Origin: Pseudomonas lini
GTDB taxonomy: Bacteria > Pseudomonadota > Gammaproteobacteria > Pseudomonadales > Pseudomonadaceae
Assembly (NCBI RefSeq): GCF_001042905.1
Contig: NZ_JYLB01000003.1
Location: forward strand, 372,001 to 436,000
Length of the DNA: 64,000 nt
Direction of reading: 5' to 3'
Shown here: positions 27,001 to 33,882 of the stretch, piece by piece
Layout of the letters: every line of letters starts with the position of its first letter
Position numbering within the stretch: position 1 is the stretch's first letter
The notes under the pieces: model-generated
The model's database searches: none
The model's input: only the letters and a program-made list of their open reading frames with translations
What the model was told of the DNA's origin: nothing
Position numbers and translations under genes: made by a program

Positions 27001-28719
27001 CGTTTGCTGGTGAAAACCCTGGCCGATGGCGAGGAAATTCACTACAGCTACGACGCCCTCGGGCGCCTCGTAAACGTCGACGACGGCCATTGGCCCCTCG
27101 CCTACGAATACGATCTGCAAGACCGCCTGATCACCGAACACCAAGGCTGGGGCACCTTGCGTTACGAGTACGACAACCTCGGCCAACTGAGCCACTGCCG
27201 CCTCCCCGACGGCAGCAAACTCGACTACCGCCACCAACCCGGCGGCCGCCTGAACAGCATCGACCTCAACGGCTCGCGCCTGACCACGCACCAGTTCAAC
27301 GCGGGGCGCGAACAGCAGCGCCAACAAGGCCTGCTGCTCAGCCAATACCAGTACGACGAACAAGGCCGATTGCAAGCCCACACCGTCAGCCAGCAAGACC
27401 GCAACCTGTTCCGCCGCCGCTACGCCTACGATGCCAACGGCAACCTTGCCGGTATCGACGACAGCCGCAAAGGCAACCGCAGCTATCACTACGATCCGCT
27501 CGATCGCCTGATCAACGTCCGTGGCACCACCCCGGAAAGCTTCGCCCACGACCCGGCGGGCAACCTCCTCGGCCAAGGCGACCAGCCAACCGCGAACCTG
27601 GCCAACATCAAAGGCAACCGCCTGCTCATGCAGGGCGACCGCCACTATGACTACGACGCCCACGGCAACCTGATCCGCGAACGTCGCGGCGCCGGCCAGA
27701 AACTCGTCACCGAGTACCGCTACGACTGCCAACATCGCCTGATCGTCGTGAGCCTGCCCGGCGGCAGCACCGCGAGCTACAAGTACGACGCCTTCGGCCG
27801 TCGTATCGCCAAAACCGTCGATGGCCACACCGCCGAGTTCCTGTGGCAAGGCGAACGCCTGATCGCCGAAAGCGCCGACAACCGCTATCGCAGCTACATC
27901 TACGAACCCGGCAGCTTCCGCCCACTGGCGATGCTCGATGGCGAAGGACCACTGAAAGCCACGCCGTTCTACTACCAACTCGACCACCTCGGCACCCCGC
28001 AGGAGCTCACCGACTACAGCGGCGAGATCATGTGGTCAGCGAAATACCGCGCCTACGGTAATCTCGCCGCACTCGACGTTGCCGAAATCGACAACCCGCT
28101 GCGCTTCCAGGGTCAGTATTTCGATGCGGAAACGGGCTTACATTACAACCGGCATCGCTACTACAATCCGGGGACTGGACGGTTTTTGACGCCGGATCCG
28201 ATCAAGCTCGCGGGCGGGTTGAACAACTACCAGTACGTGCCTAACCCTACGGGGTGGGTGGATCCGTTGGGGTTGAGCAGCAAAGTGGCAAACTGCCCAA
28301 AAGTAAGGTCTATTGATCCCAATGAAGTGCGTTTCTCCCAGACGTCAGTTTCGTATAACAAGATGGACAGAGATGGAAATAATTATACGTATGATAATTT
28401 AGTCACTAGCATGAGAGAAAAAGGCTGGCAAGGTGATCCAATTGATGTCGTACGAATGCCAGATGGTCATCTAACCAGCATGGATAACACTCGTGTAAGG
28501 GCTGCACGTGAAGCAGGGATCAAAGTGGAAGCTAGAGAACGTGGATATAACGACGTAGTAACCGAACCAGAACAACAGCGCTTCGCCGTAAAAGGAAAAA
28601 AACCGGATACTTGGGGGCAGGCAATCGAGTTGCGAGTAGGTAAACAGTCACCTAAACGTTTCGGAAAAGAAACGCCTTACGGATCACATGAACTGCCAAA
28701 ACTGAGTGGTAAAGAATGA
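24037..28719 (+). CDS. Rhs-family type VI effector 2 (ParB-like C-terminal toxin candidate)
   Basis: A 1560-residue paralogue of Rhs 1. The N-terminal 390 residues are alike in plan but diverged, with hydrophobic stretches at about 250-275 and 283-315; DUF6531 starts at CPVSMVTGEELLTLNDGQLD; the YD-repeat shell is almost the same protein, and nearly the same DNA, as Rhs 1. The cleavage motif PTGWVDPLGL lies at about 1404-1413. The 147-residue tip contains PIDVVRMPDGHLTSMDNTRV followed by RAAREAGI, again a ParB-like DNxRxxAA signature, but its sequence otherwise differs strongly from the Rhs 1 tip. Stop and immunity start overlap (ATGA). Nuclease activity is only a prediction. Confidence 0.9.
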   Translation: MDRVAYVDNQLSTFKDSLKLYQEQTKTWYAKAADKGSRATDLPSLLGMERVIKVGNTSKSVSMTDGDFASNVAQCPLKGPLLIESKFESVYDIPLGDIEVEIVAVEGGAVSKVKLDAQGKASWTGGVPGKFYKIRVHNEVTPAQIDTLFKSYDGLTGQLEGFLRKEWAGFKPQWSNMSASGTAMAVGNGILEGGWEAIKGVWDGISLVLDILQDPSKFAKDLGAGTQKLVALAKEAPDVMKKAMLLASDEAALFLMVRSAVIWLAGLPPMKMAGDAAKMTTAAVVGIAIDIVISIVLTIAAEGTGVIYLAARLKKYGEIIIKAVTGFVESVFKIIKGFMEYVAKYTAVAARGVTAQVKKGVAQVRFDGKKNAKLGKGKTGDDASRQAKTPADQSAEPAAKTCTDKCPVSMVTGEELLTLNDGQLDGLLPFEWTRLYRSSAVEIDCGLGYGWSHALAHRIEINGDEVLWTDHENRATPFPLPNQQRPAITNSLSRAAIFLGDDPSELVLAQAGSRPSFYHFRYNSKGATLIAISDSYGNRLHITRDIHGRIKRLDNGAGRALLLRYDRKHIIAVDYQQFIPADNLEDAWNTLQTLVTYSYDTQHRLIEARNAAGEAEHYRYNDQHVILERQLAGGASFFWEWENEGKLSRCIHHWASFSQMEAHYAWDDKGSVTVTNADGSEEVYTHDDKARLISKIDPDGAEHLKAYDEKGQLIAEKDPLGAVTEYRYDEDGLMTAVIPPEDEPVSYEYSNGFVSDVHRGKATWKYQRNHQGDITQQIDPHGNATLYSYDRQGRLLEIRHPDGSRHQLGWNNLGQLLEEHLPDGGQRKYRYDALGRQITRQEETGAITHYQWDAANRLAQITLPGGATRAFTYNAYGKVTAERDELGRVTRYEYADGLHLVSRRLNPDGSQLRYRYDNSRLLLTEIENERGEHYHLDYYPNGLIQQETGFDGRRTAYEYDLNGQLLKKTEFGDDGSELVTEYQRDAAGRLLVKTLADGEEIHYSYDALGRLVNVDDGHWPLAYEYDLQDRLITEHQGWGTLRYEYDNLGQLSHCRLPDGSKLDYRHQPGGRLNSIDLNGSRLTTHQFNAGREQQRQQGLLLSQYQYDEQGRLQAHTVSQQDRNLFRRRYAYDANGNLAGIDDSRKGNRSYHYDPLDRLINVRGTTPESFAHDPAGNLLGQGDQPTANLANIKGNRLLMQGDRHYDYDAHGNLIRERRGAGQKLVTEYRYDCQHRLIVVSLPGGSTASYKYDAFGRRIAKTVDGHTAEFLWQGERLIAESADNRYRSYIYEPGSFRPLAMLDGEGPLKATPFYYQLDHLGTPQELTDYSGEIMWSAKYRAYGNLAALDVAEIDNPLRFQGQYFDAETGLHYNRHRYYNPGTGRFLTPDPIKLAGGLNNYQYVPNPTGWVDPLGLSSKVANCPKVRSIDPNEVRFSQTSVSYNKMDRDGNNYTYDNLVTSMREKGWQGDPIDVVRMPDGHLTSMDNTRVRAAREAGIKVEARERGYNDVVTEPEQQRFAVKGKKPDTWGQAIELRVGKQSPKRFGKETPYGSHELPKLSGKE

Positions 28720-29090
28720 GCTTTTATCTAAAAATTCAAAATAGACAGGACTTTTCCTACCCGGAAAACTTTATAACCACTATTAGCCTTAGCCCACCTA
28801 TTGACATCGAGCCTTGGTGGTTTATTGCATTTGAGGATGGAGATGTAAACTATTGGTATCAAGCACTAAAAAAACTTTACCCAAAAAGAGATTTAATACC
28901 ATTTGCAAAATTTAACGCTAACGACGACATTGCCTGCTTCGATGGTGACGATAGTTCCGGAGAGCCAAAAGTATTAATTATCCACGCTTATGCTTCAGAA
29001 GGCTGGGAGTTACACGGAACTTACAACAATTTCAACGAATGGTTCAGTGAGGCAATAAAGACTCACCAAAAATGGGAGAAAGAGGAGTAG
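28716..29090 (+). CDS. Candidate immunity protein for Rhs 2 (SUKH/SMI1-like)
   Basis: A 124-residue cytoplasmic-type protein whose ATG overlaps the rhs 2 stop by four bases. The middle part, PWWFIAFEDGD, then RDLIPFAKFNANDDIACFDG and KVLIIHAY, follows the pattern of SMI1/KNR4 (SUKH) immunity proteins, which bind many unrelated nuclease toxins. AT-rich compared with the Rhs core. Cognate pairing with the Rhs 2 tip is inferred from the overlap. Confidence 0.68.
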   Translation: MSFYLKIQNRQDFSYPENFITTISLSPPIDIEPWWFIAFEDGDVNYWYQALKKLYPKRDLIPFAKFNANDDIACFDGDDSSGEPKVLIIHAYASEGWELHGTYNNFNEWFSEAIKTHQKWEKEE

Positions 29091-29094
29091 TTAG

Positions 29095-29655
29095 CTACTC
29101 CAGCTCAACTTCAGTTATAAACTCTGGTGGCACACAAGTGGTCAACCACACATTATTTTCCGTCTTGAAGAATTTATATCCCTCAACATGCATTGAGCGA
29201 CTACTGACTTTTAGTATGACTACCTTACCGTATCGCCGACCGACTTCCAGCGCTGAATCTTTATCTTGTGTCAAATGCACATGATGCCTTTCACCCGCAT
29301 TTAGACCATGCTGACGGATAGAATCCAAGAAGCGTGTCGCTGTGCCATGATATAAAAACAAAGGAGGCTTAAACTCAACATAGTTTCGCCTAACTAGCTT
29401 TGTCGAATGCCCTTGTATTGCGCGAACCCTAAGCCCATCACTTGAAATTTCGAAGCGTTTCTTATCACTTAGCGAAACCAACTCTTGCACCTTTGAAGAG
29501 TTTATACAAACCCCTTTCTCAGCCGCGCCAGCGATTAGTTCAGCGACCACAGCCCATCCTTCCCTGTCCAACTCCAGCCCAATGCACTCAGGCTTATGAC
29601 GTAATACATAGCTCAAAAACTTGCTTAAAGCATTGACCTCGTCGCTCACCCCCAC
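29095..29655 (-). CDS. kptA: RNA 2'-phosphotransferase (Tpt1/KptA family)
   Basis: A 186-residue protein carrying the family signatures: LSKFLSYVLRHKPE with the Arg-His pair at 19-20, LDREGWAVVAELI, FLYHGTATRFLDSI, and GERHHVHLT. KptA moves a 2'-phosphate from RNA to NAD+, giving ADP-ribose 1'',2''-cyclic phosphate. The start is a GTG at 29655 or 29649, both after an AAGGGGG run; the choice is uncertain. It is AT-rich, reads against its neighbours, and ends five bases past the rhs 2 immunity gene. Lying between two Rhs modules, it may repair toxin-damaged RNA or be a horizontally acquired passenger; both are inference. Confidence 0.88.
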   Translation of the reverse strand: MGVSDEVNALSKFLSYVLRHKPECIGLELDREGWAVVAELIAGAAEKGVCINSSKVQELVSLSDKKRFEISSDGLRVRAIQGHSTKLVRRNYVEFKPPLFLYHGTATRFLDSIRQHGLNAGERHHVHLTQDKDSALEVGRRYGKVVILKVSSRSMHVEGYKFFKTENNVWLTTCVPPEFITEVELE

Positions 29656-29794
29656 CCCCTTAAACCTATTTAATTTTTAGACCAAAGCACCACATTCAAA
29701 AAAAACTTAACTCTGCATCAATATTAGCTTAACGCTAAAAACAATAACCCCATGAAACCTTTATACTTTAAGGTATTTTGCACCATATAAACCT

Positions 29795-30995
29795 AACGTC
29801 AATGGCAATACCCCGGAAAGCTTCGCCCACGACCCGGCGGGCAACCTCCTCGGCCAAGGCGACCAACCAACCGCGAACCTGGCCAACGTCAAAGGCAACC
29901 GCCTGCTGATGCAGGGCGACCGCCACTATGATTACGACGCCCACGGTAACCTGATCCGCGAACGTCGTGGCGCCGGGCAGAAACTCGTCACTGAGTACCG
30001 TTACGACTGCCAGCACCGCCTGATCGGCGTCAGCCTGCCCGGCGATAGCGGTTGTCGGCGCTTTCAGCGATCAGGCGTTCGCCTTGCCACAGGAATTCGG
30101 TGGTGTGGCCGTCCACGGTCTTGGCAATGCGGCGGCCGAAGGCGTCGTACTTGTAGCTTGCGATGCTGCCGCCCTTACATCTACGAACCGGGCAGCTTCC
30201 GTCCACTGGCGATGCTTGATGGCGAAGGCACACTCAAAGCCACGCCGTTCTACTACCAACTCGACCACCTCGGCACGCCGCAGGAACTCACCGACTACAG
30301 CGGCGAGATCATGTGGTCGGCGAAATACCGCGCCTACGGCAACCTCGCCACCCTCGATGTTGCCGAAATCGACAACCCGTTGCGGTTCCAGGGCCAGTAT
30401 TTCGATGCGGAAACGGGCTTACATTACAACCGGCATCGCTACTACAATCCGGGGACTGGACGGTTCTGACGCCGGATCCGATCAAGCTTGCGGGTGGGTT
30501 GAACAACTACCAGTACGTGCCTAACCCTACGGGGTGGGTGGATCCGTTGGGGTTGAATGCAAATTGTCCGGGAAGCAAAGACAAGCCGCCTTCTGGTAAG
30601 CAAAGCGAGCCCACACCGCCCGAAGAGTCTCGTAATGGTGCTTTCAAACAAGCGAAGTCCGAAGCTGGAATCCCAAAAACCCAGCAACCCAGCAACCTGA
30701 CGCCGTTTACGACCCCACGACAGGGAAAACACGTCAATACAAGTATGTGAGAATGACAGACAAGACCGGTGAAAGTATTTTGAACAACGAAGGAAAACCG
30801 ATACTGACACGAGAGTACCAATACACGCGCGCTGACGGATCAAAGGTGATAGTTCAAGACCACTCTGCCGGGCATCAGTACAATGAACCTGGCAACAAAG
30901 GCGACCAGACTGCGCATCTTAATTTAAGACCGATTGAAAACACCAGAACGGGGAAAGTTCCAGGTGCAAAAGATCACTACTACTTTAAGGATTAA
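29795..30995 (+). pseudogene. Orphan Rhs 3' fragment with a third toxin tip
   Basis: From AACGTC at 29795 the sequence matches the last quarter of the Rhs 2 shell (PESFAHDPAGNLLGQGDQ onward) through PTGWVDPLGL near 30556, then a new tip. Three lesions break it: a 130-bp internal inversion (30042-30173), a one-base loss near 30465 that creates a stop just before TPDPIKLAGG, and an 8-bp tandem duplication (CCCAGCAA at 30680-30687 and 30688-30695) that shifts the tip. Undoing the duplication joins AGIPKTQQPDAVYDPTTGK to the frame that ends with VIVQDHSAGHQYN and ENTRTGKVPGAKDHYYFKD. This is a recognisable Rhs C-terminal toxin type with a D-H-x-x-G-H motif. No start signal precedes the fragment. 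Confidence 0.85.
30042..30173 (-). other. Inverted segment inside the orphan Rhs fragment
   Basis: On the minus strand this stretch encodes ASYKYDAFGRRIAKTVDGHT, then TEFLWQGERLIAESADNRYR, the exact continuation expected on the plus strand from the Rhs 1 and Rhs 2 sequence. The left junction is CCCG/GCGATAGCGG; the right junction GCTGCCGCC/CTTACATC has lost about one base. The plus-strand frame happens to stay open across it but encodes unrelated residues. Confidence 0.88.
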
Positions 30996-30997
30996 GA

Positions 30998-31402
30998 ATG
31001 AAATTCTGGAACGATCTCGACGGCAGTACTTTTTTTAACCAGGTATTCACAACCCCCGTAGCCATTAGTACCATCGAGCTTTTCACAGTAAACATCGATA
31101 ATAGTAGGCCAACTATCATACTGGAATTTGATATTTCCGAACTCCCTGATGCACCTCCTATAAAGTGGAAAAGGTCCGAATTTAATACTTGTCGCATCGG
31201 TCTAAATTGCGGCGGAATCAGCGATCTAAAAATAAAAAACATACCCACGAAAGAAAAATTAAACGTAACTATAAGCCAAAACAAAAATCTCTTTACCATT
31301 CACGCTTCCAATGAAGAATCACTAATAGAGTTCACAACAAAACTCCCACTCCTTTGCGGCCCTTCAGTATACATGAACGACAAGAGCCCAGAAGCCACCT
31401 AA
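30998..31402 (+). CDS. Candidate immunity protein for the orphan Rhs tip (Imm50-like)
   Basis: A 134-residue protein starting two bases after the orphan tip stop. It begins MKFWNDLDGSTFFNQVF and has IELFTVNIDNSRPTIILEFD near 25-45, NTCRIGLNCGGISDLKIKN near 65-85, and IEFTTKLPLLCGPSVY near the end. The pattern (DG near the start, beta-rich with F.C...GV.dL) recalls the Imm50 immunity family; that assignment is tentative. AT-rich. Unlike the toxin gene, this frame is intact, as expected when immunity is still selected. Confidence 0.6.
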   Translation: MKFWNDLDGSTFFNQVFTTPVAISTIELFTVNIDNSRPTIILEFDISELPDAPPIKWKRSEFNTCRIGLNCGGISDLKIKNIPTKEKLNVTISQNKNLFTIHASNEESLIEFTTKLPLLCGPSVYMNDKSPEAT

Positions 31403-31404
31403 GA

Positions 31405-31457
31405 AAAGGGGACAGATTTATTTTCTAAGCGTTCATGAAAATAAATCTGTCCCCTTT
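31405..31457. repeat. Perfect palindrome, copy 1
   Basis: Arms of 21 nt at 31405-31425 and 31437-31457 (AAA + GGGGACAGATTTATTTTC and its complement) flank an 11-nt loop. It begins three bases after the immunity stop, and its right end is exactly where a truncated toxin frame begins. Decayed copies recur at 32240, 32915, 34346 and 35119. It could terminate transcription, but the recurrence at module junctions suggests a repeat unit in its own right. Confidence 0.85.
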
Positions 31458-31738
31458 GGCTGTCAAATAACGACTGGCGAGTCCTCAGCGATCAGCTGAA
31501 TTTTGGGTCGGAGGATCTGGCCATTTATCTCGTCCGTATAAAACCCGGAGACGCCCGATTCAAATACGAAATGCCGAACGGGAAAGAAAATGGTGCCTAT
31601 CCAAAAGAGTGGGTTCCCGGCGGAGCAACGAAAAGCGGCACCAAAGAGGCGGCCCTAATAGGCTCTGAGAAAATACAGCATAATAAAAGTGTCGATGAAT
31701 TATTAAGCCAATTTGAGGACTGGGAAAAACTTCAATGA
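31457..31738 (+). pseudogene. Toxin C-terminal tail, truncated (93 codons)
   Basis: A frame without a start runs WLSNNDWRVLSDQLNFGSED, then LAIYLVRIKPGDARFKYEMP, then KEAALIGSEKIQHNKSVDEL to a stop that overlaps the next gene's start (ATGA). Its 5' edge coincides with the palindrome end, so the upstream part of the toxin was lost at that point. A shorter related tail lies at 32306. The toxin family is not recognised. Confidence 0.65.
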
Positions 31739-32205
31739 AAACCAAATTTCAGATCGCACTAGAAAACAATGAGCCCTCGGAGTTTTTTAAAGGTCAAGGA
31801 CAATATTTTTCCCGAGACCCTGATTGGGGAGATCACCTCTATATCAACAACTGGCAAGGTCTCTGCGGATATCTTAAATCTAAAGAAAGCCCAAACAAAA
31901 TACTACTTGACGTATTCAGCAAGTATTTAACATCGCTGCAGAGTTGCTACCAAGATGCAGACTCCTTGCTGTTAAATATAAGCTGTTACTATCTAATGCG
32001 AAATGATACATCGTTCATGTCCGAAGACAGCTTTGACTTAATAGCGAGCCTTAGCGAAAGAAACAAAAAAACAATCGGCGAACTGTTCAAACTTCTACGC
32101 AGAGAGTACGCCAACCAAAATGCTGGCAAGCCTGTGATTAGTCTTGACCAATTTCTGTCTGAAATAAAGGCAAATGGTTGCAATTTTGATCTAGAAAAAC
32201 TGTAG
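31735..32205 (+). CDS. Immunity-like protein, array copy 1
   Basis: A 156-residue soluble protein, MKTKFQIALENNEPSEFFKG at the start. The family shared by four genes here is defined by FFKGxGxYFxRDPDWGxHLY, then IxNWQGLCGFLKSK, a DADSLLxNIxxYYxMR helix, FDLI, and a C-terminal LLRREY...NGCxxDLEKL. No signal peptide or membrane segment. The ATG overlaps the stop of the toxin tail by four bases, which is the hallmark of a toxin-immunity pair. I do not know a named family for it. AT-rich, consistent with transfer. An immunity function is inferred. Confidence 0.62.
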   Translation: MKTKFQIALENNEPSEFFKGQGQYFSRDPDWGDHLYINNWQGLCGYLKSKESPNKILLDVFSKYLTSLQSCYQDADSLLLNISCYYLMRNDTSFMSEDSFDLIASLSERNKKTIGELFKLLRREYANQNAGKPVISLDQFLSEIKANGCNFDLEKL

Positions 32206-32239
32206 CTGACATCAAGAAAAAAGGCGAAGAAAAACTACA

Positions 32240-32295
32240 AAAAAGGGGGTAGGATATTTTCTACGCACTCATAAAAATATATCCGCTCCCTTTTT
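32240..32295. repeat. Palindrome, copy 2 (imperfect)
   Basis: AAAAAGGGGGTAGGATATTT at the left and TATATCCGCTCCCTTTTT at the right form an imperfect inverted repeat with the layout of copy 1 (same arm order and loop of similar size with a GCAC/GCGTT-like centre). It again lies between an immunity-like gene and a toxin tail. Confidence 0.6.
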
Positions 32296-32305
32296 CCTAC
32301 TTTTT

Positions 32306-32395
32306 CCTAAGAAGGCCGCGCTCATAGGCTCCGAGAAAGTCCAACATAACAACGATATCAATACCTTATTGAAGCAATTTGAAGGATGGGAGTAA
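32306..32395 (+). pseudogene. Toxin C-terminal tail, short copy
   Basis: Thirty codons ending in TAA read PKKAALIGSEKVQHNNDINT, then LLKQFEGWE. They are clearly homologous to the end of the tail at 31457 (EAALIGSEKIQHNKSVDELL, SQFEDWE). The following immunity-like gene starts five bases later. Confidence 0.65.
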
Positions 32396-32400
32396 CTTCA

Positions 32401-32871
32401 ATGAAAACAAAATATCAAATTGCACTGGAAAATGGAGAGCTCCCCGAGTTATTCAAAGGCTCCGGACAATATTTCTGGCGAGACCCCGACTGGGGAGTCC
32501 ATCTTTACATTAACAACTGGCAAGGACTTTGTGGATTCCTGCAATCAAAGAGCGACCCCAACAAAACATTAGAGCTTTCATTTGCCGAATACTTACACTC
32601 ACTTAAGAATGAATACAACGATGCTGAATCGCTAATATCCAACATCAGCAGCTATTACTCAATGCGCAAAGATTACGAGTTTATGTCAAACAGCAACTAC
32701 GACCTGATAGAGCAATCAAACAACGGAGAAAAGACCATCATCGGCAGGCTATTCAGGCTACTTCGAAACGAATATGCAACCCAAAGCATAGGAAAGCCCG
32801 TTATAACCTTAGACGTCTTGCTATCTAGAATTCGGAACAATGGATGTTCAATCGACCTAGAAAAACTATAA
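32401..32871 (+). CDS. Immunity-like protein, array copy 2
   Basis: A 156-residue paralogue of the gene at 31735: MKTKYQIALENGELPELFKG, YFWRDPDWGVHLYINNWQGL, NGCSIDLEKL. An in-frame ATG 15 nt earlier exists, but ATG 32401 matches the start of the paralogues. It is the closest relative of copy 1 and likewise sits directly behind a toxin tail, so these two units are duplicates or independent acquisitions of the same toxin-immunity family. Confidence 0.62.
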   Translation: MKTKYQIALENGELPELFKGSGQYFWRDPDWGVHLYINNWQGLCGFLQSKSDPNKTLELSFAEYLHSLKNEYNDAESLISNISSYYSMRKDYEFMSNSNYDLIEQSNNGEKTIIGRLFRLLRNEYATQSIGKPVITLDVLLSRIRNNGCSIDLEKL

Positions 32872-32914
32872 CTTAGGCTTCCTAGCAGCAGGAGCCGATA
32901 GAAAAGCAGAGAAG

Positions 32915-32935
32915 AACAGGGACAGATTTATTCCC
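32915..32935. repeat. Palindrome, half copy 3
   Basis: AACAGGGACAGATTTATTCC matches the left arm of the palindrome at 31405; no right arm follows. It stands 11 nt before the third array gene. Confidence 0.5.
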
Positions 32936-32946
32936 GGAAAGCCTCA

Positions 32947-33417
32947 ATGAAAACGTCGTTCGAAACAGCTTTAGATCAACATGAAATTTCCGAATTTTTC
33001 AAAGGACATGGTATCTATTTCGCTAGAGGATCCGAGTGGGACGATCATCTATACATAAGTAACTGGCAAGAAATGTGCAGTATACTTAAAACCCAAACGA
33101 CCGCACAAAGTCTACTGACGACCATATTTGAAGAGTACGCAACATACCTCAACGAAAATTACGAAGATGCTGAAGGACTTCTTTCCAATATAGCGGCCTA
33201 TTACATAGCAAAAAGCATGTTTCCATTTTTATCAACCGACAACTACGACCTAATTGAAAGCATTAACAACAAGAGCAAGGAAAACATAGGCCGCCTATTT
33301 AGATTCTTAAGAAAAGAATACGACGTAAAATATAAAGACCTACCAAAATATTCATTTGAACAAGAACTTCAAAAAATAAAAAGAAATGGCTGCACCATCG
33401 AACTCGAGGCTCTATAA
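32947..33417 (+). CDS. Immunity-like protein, array copy 3
   Basis: A 156-residue paralogue: MKTSFETALDQHEISEFFKG, YFARGSEWDDHLYISNWQEM, NGCTIELEAL. More diverged than copies 1 and 2 (for example SEWDDH for DPDWGDH, and EMC for GLC). No toxin tail precedes it, only the half palindrome. The frame is intact, so it is either still selected or recent. The 159 nt after it are AT-rich with no gene seen. Confidence 0.6.
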   Translation: MKTSFETALDQHEISEFFKGHGIYFARGSEWDDHLYISNWQEMCSILKTQTTAQSLLTTIFEEYATYLNENYEDAEGLLSNIAAYYIAKSMFPFLSTDNYDLIESINNKSKENIGRLFRFLRKEYDVKYKDLPKYSFEQELQKIKRNGCTIELEAL

Positions 33418-33576
33418 ACATTAAAACCAAAATAAAAAAACCACAAAGGCACCTATTGGTTTTTCACAAATTTATGCAAATTCTCCCCCACTTATTTTGG
33501 TAACGAAAACATCAGTTACTTTTTCCGTAAAAATAATCAAATGACGTTTTCTTCATAAAGGACAGGAGTCTGTCAC

Positions 33577-33882
33577 TTGCTTTATTCCTATCTGGAAAAC
33601 GCTATTCAGCATGCTGAGTTCACCCTCACCGAATTCTCTGATCAACGAGCATACTTCGGCTGTTGGTCGCTGATCGTTGAAGGTAATGGACACACCTATT
33701 CGATCGTCCACGAAGGACGAGACGGTTGGCTAATTTTCTATCGTCGGGATGTGTACGGAACGCTCACTGAGCTGGACAAGAAAGAATCGGCCTGTATGGA
33801 CGACACAGATAAAGCGAGCCAATGCCTTATCTGGCTTTCTGACTATCCTCACTTTTTGGTGTTCAATGATCAGCAACTTTGA
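33577..33882 (+). CDS. Small unrecognised protein, possible immunity factor
   Basis: A 101-residue frame starting at TTG 33577 with GGAG about ten bases upstream; there is no ATG near the start. It reads LYSYLENAIQHAEFTLTEFS, has a beta-rich middle (YFGCWSLIVEGNGHTYSIVH), and ends DYPHFLVFNDQQL. Base composition is higher in GC than the array genes. It overlaps the next gene by 17 nt. No family recognised; size and context fit another immunity protein. Confidence 0.45.
   Translation: MLYSYLENAIQHAEFTLTEFSDQRAYFGCWSLIVEGNGHTYSIVHEGRDGWLIFYRRDVYGTLTELDKKESACMDDTDKASQCLIWLSDYPHFLVFNDQQL

Noticed and set aside
18300..28200. Regularly spaced repeats suggesting a CRISPR or tandem array
   Set aside because: They are coding YD repeats of Rhs proteins in one frame and of variable spacing, not identical short repeats with unique spacers.
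29795..31402. Insertion sequence or transposon as the cause of the Rhs duplication
   Set aside because: No transposase or integrase gene, terminal inverted repeats or target duplications were found around the units; homologous recombination between shells is sufficient.
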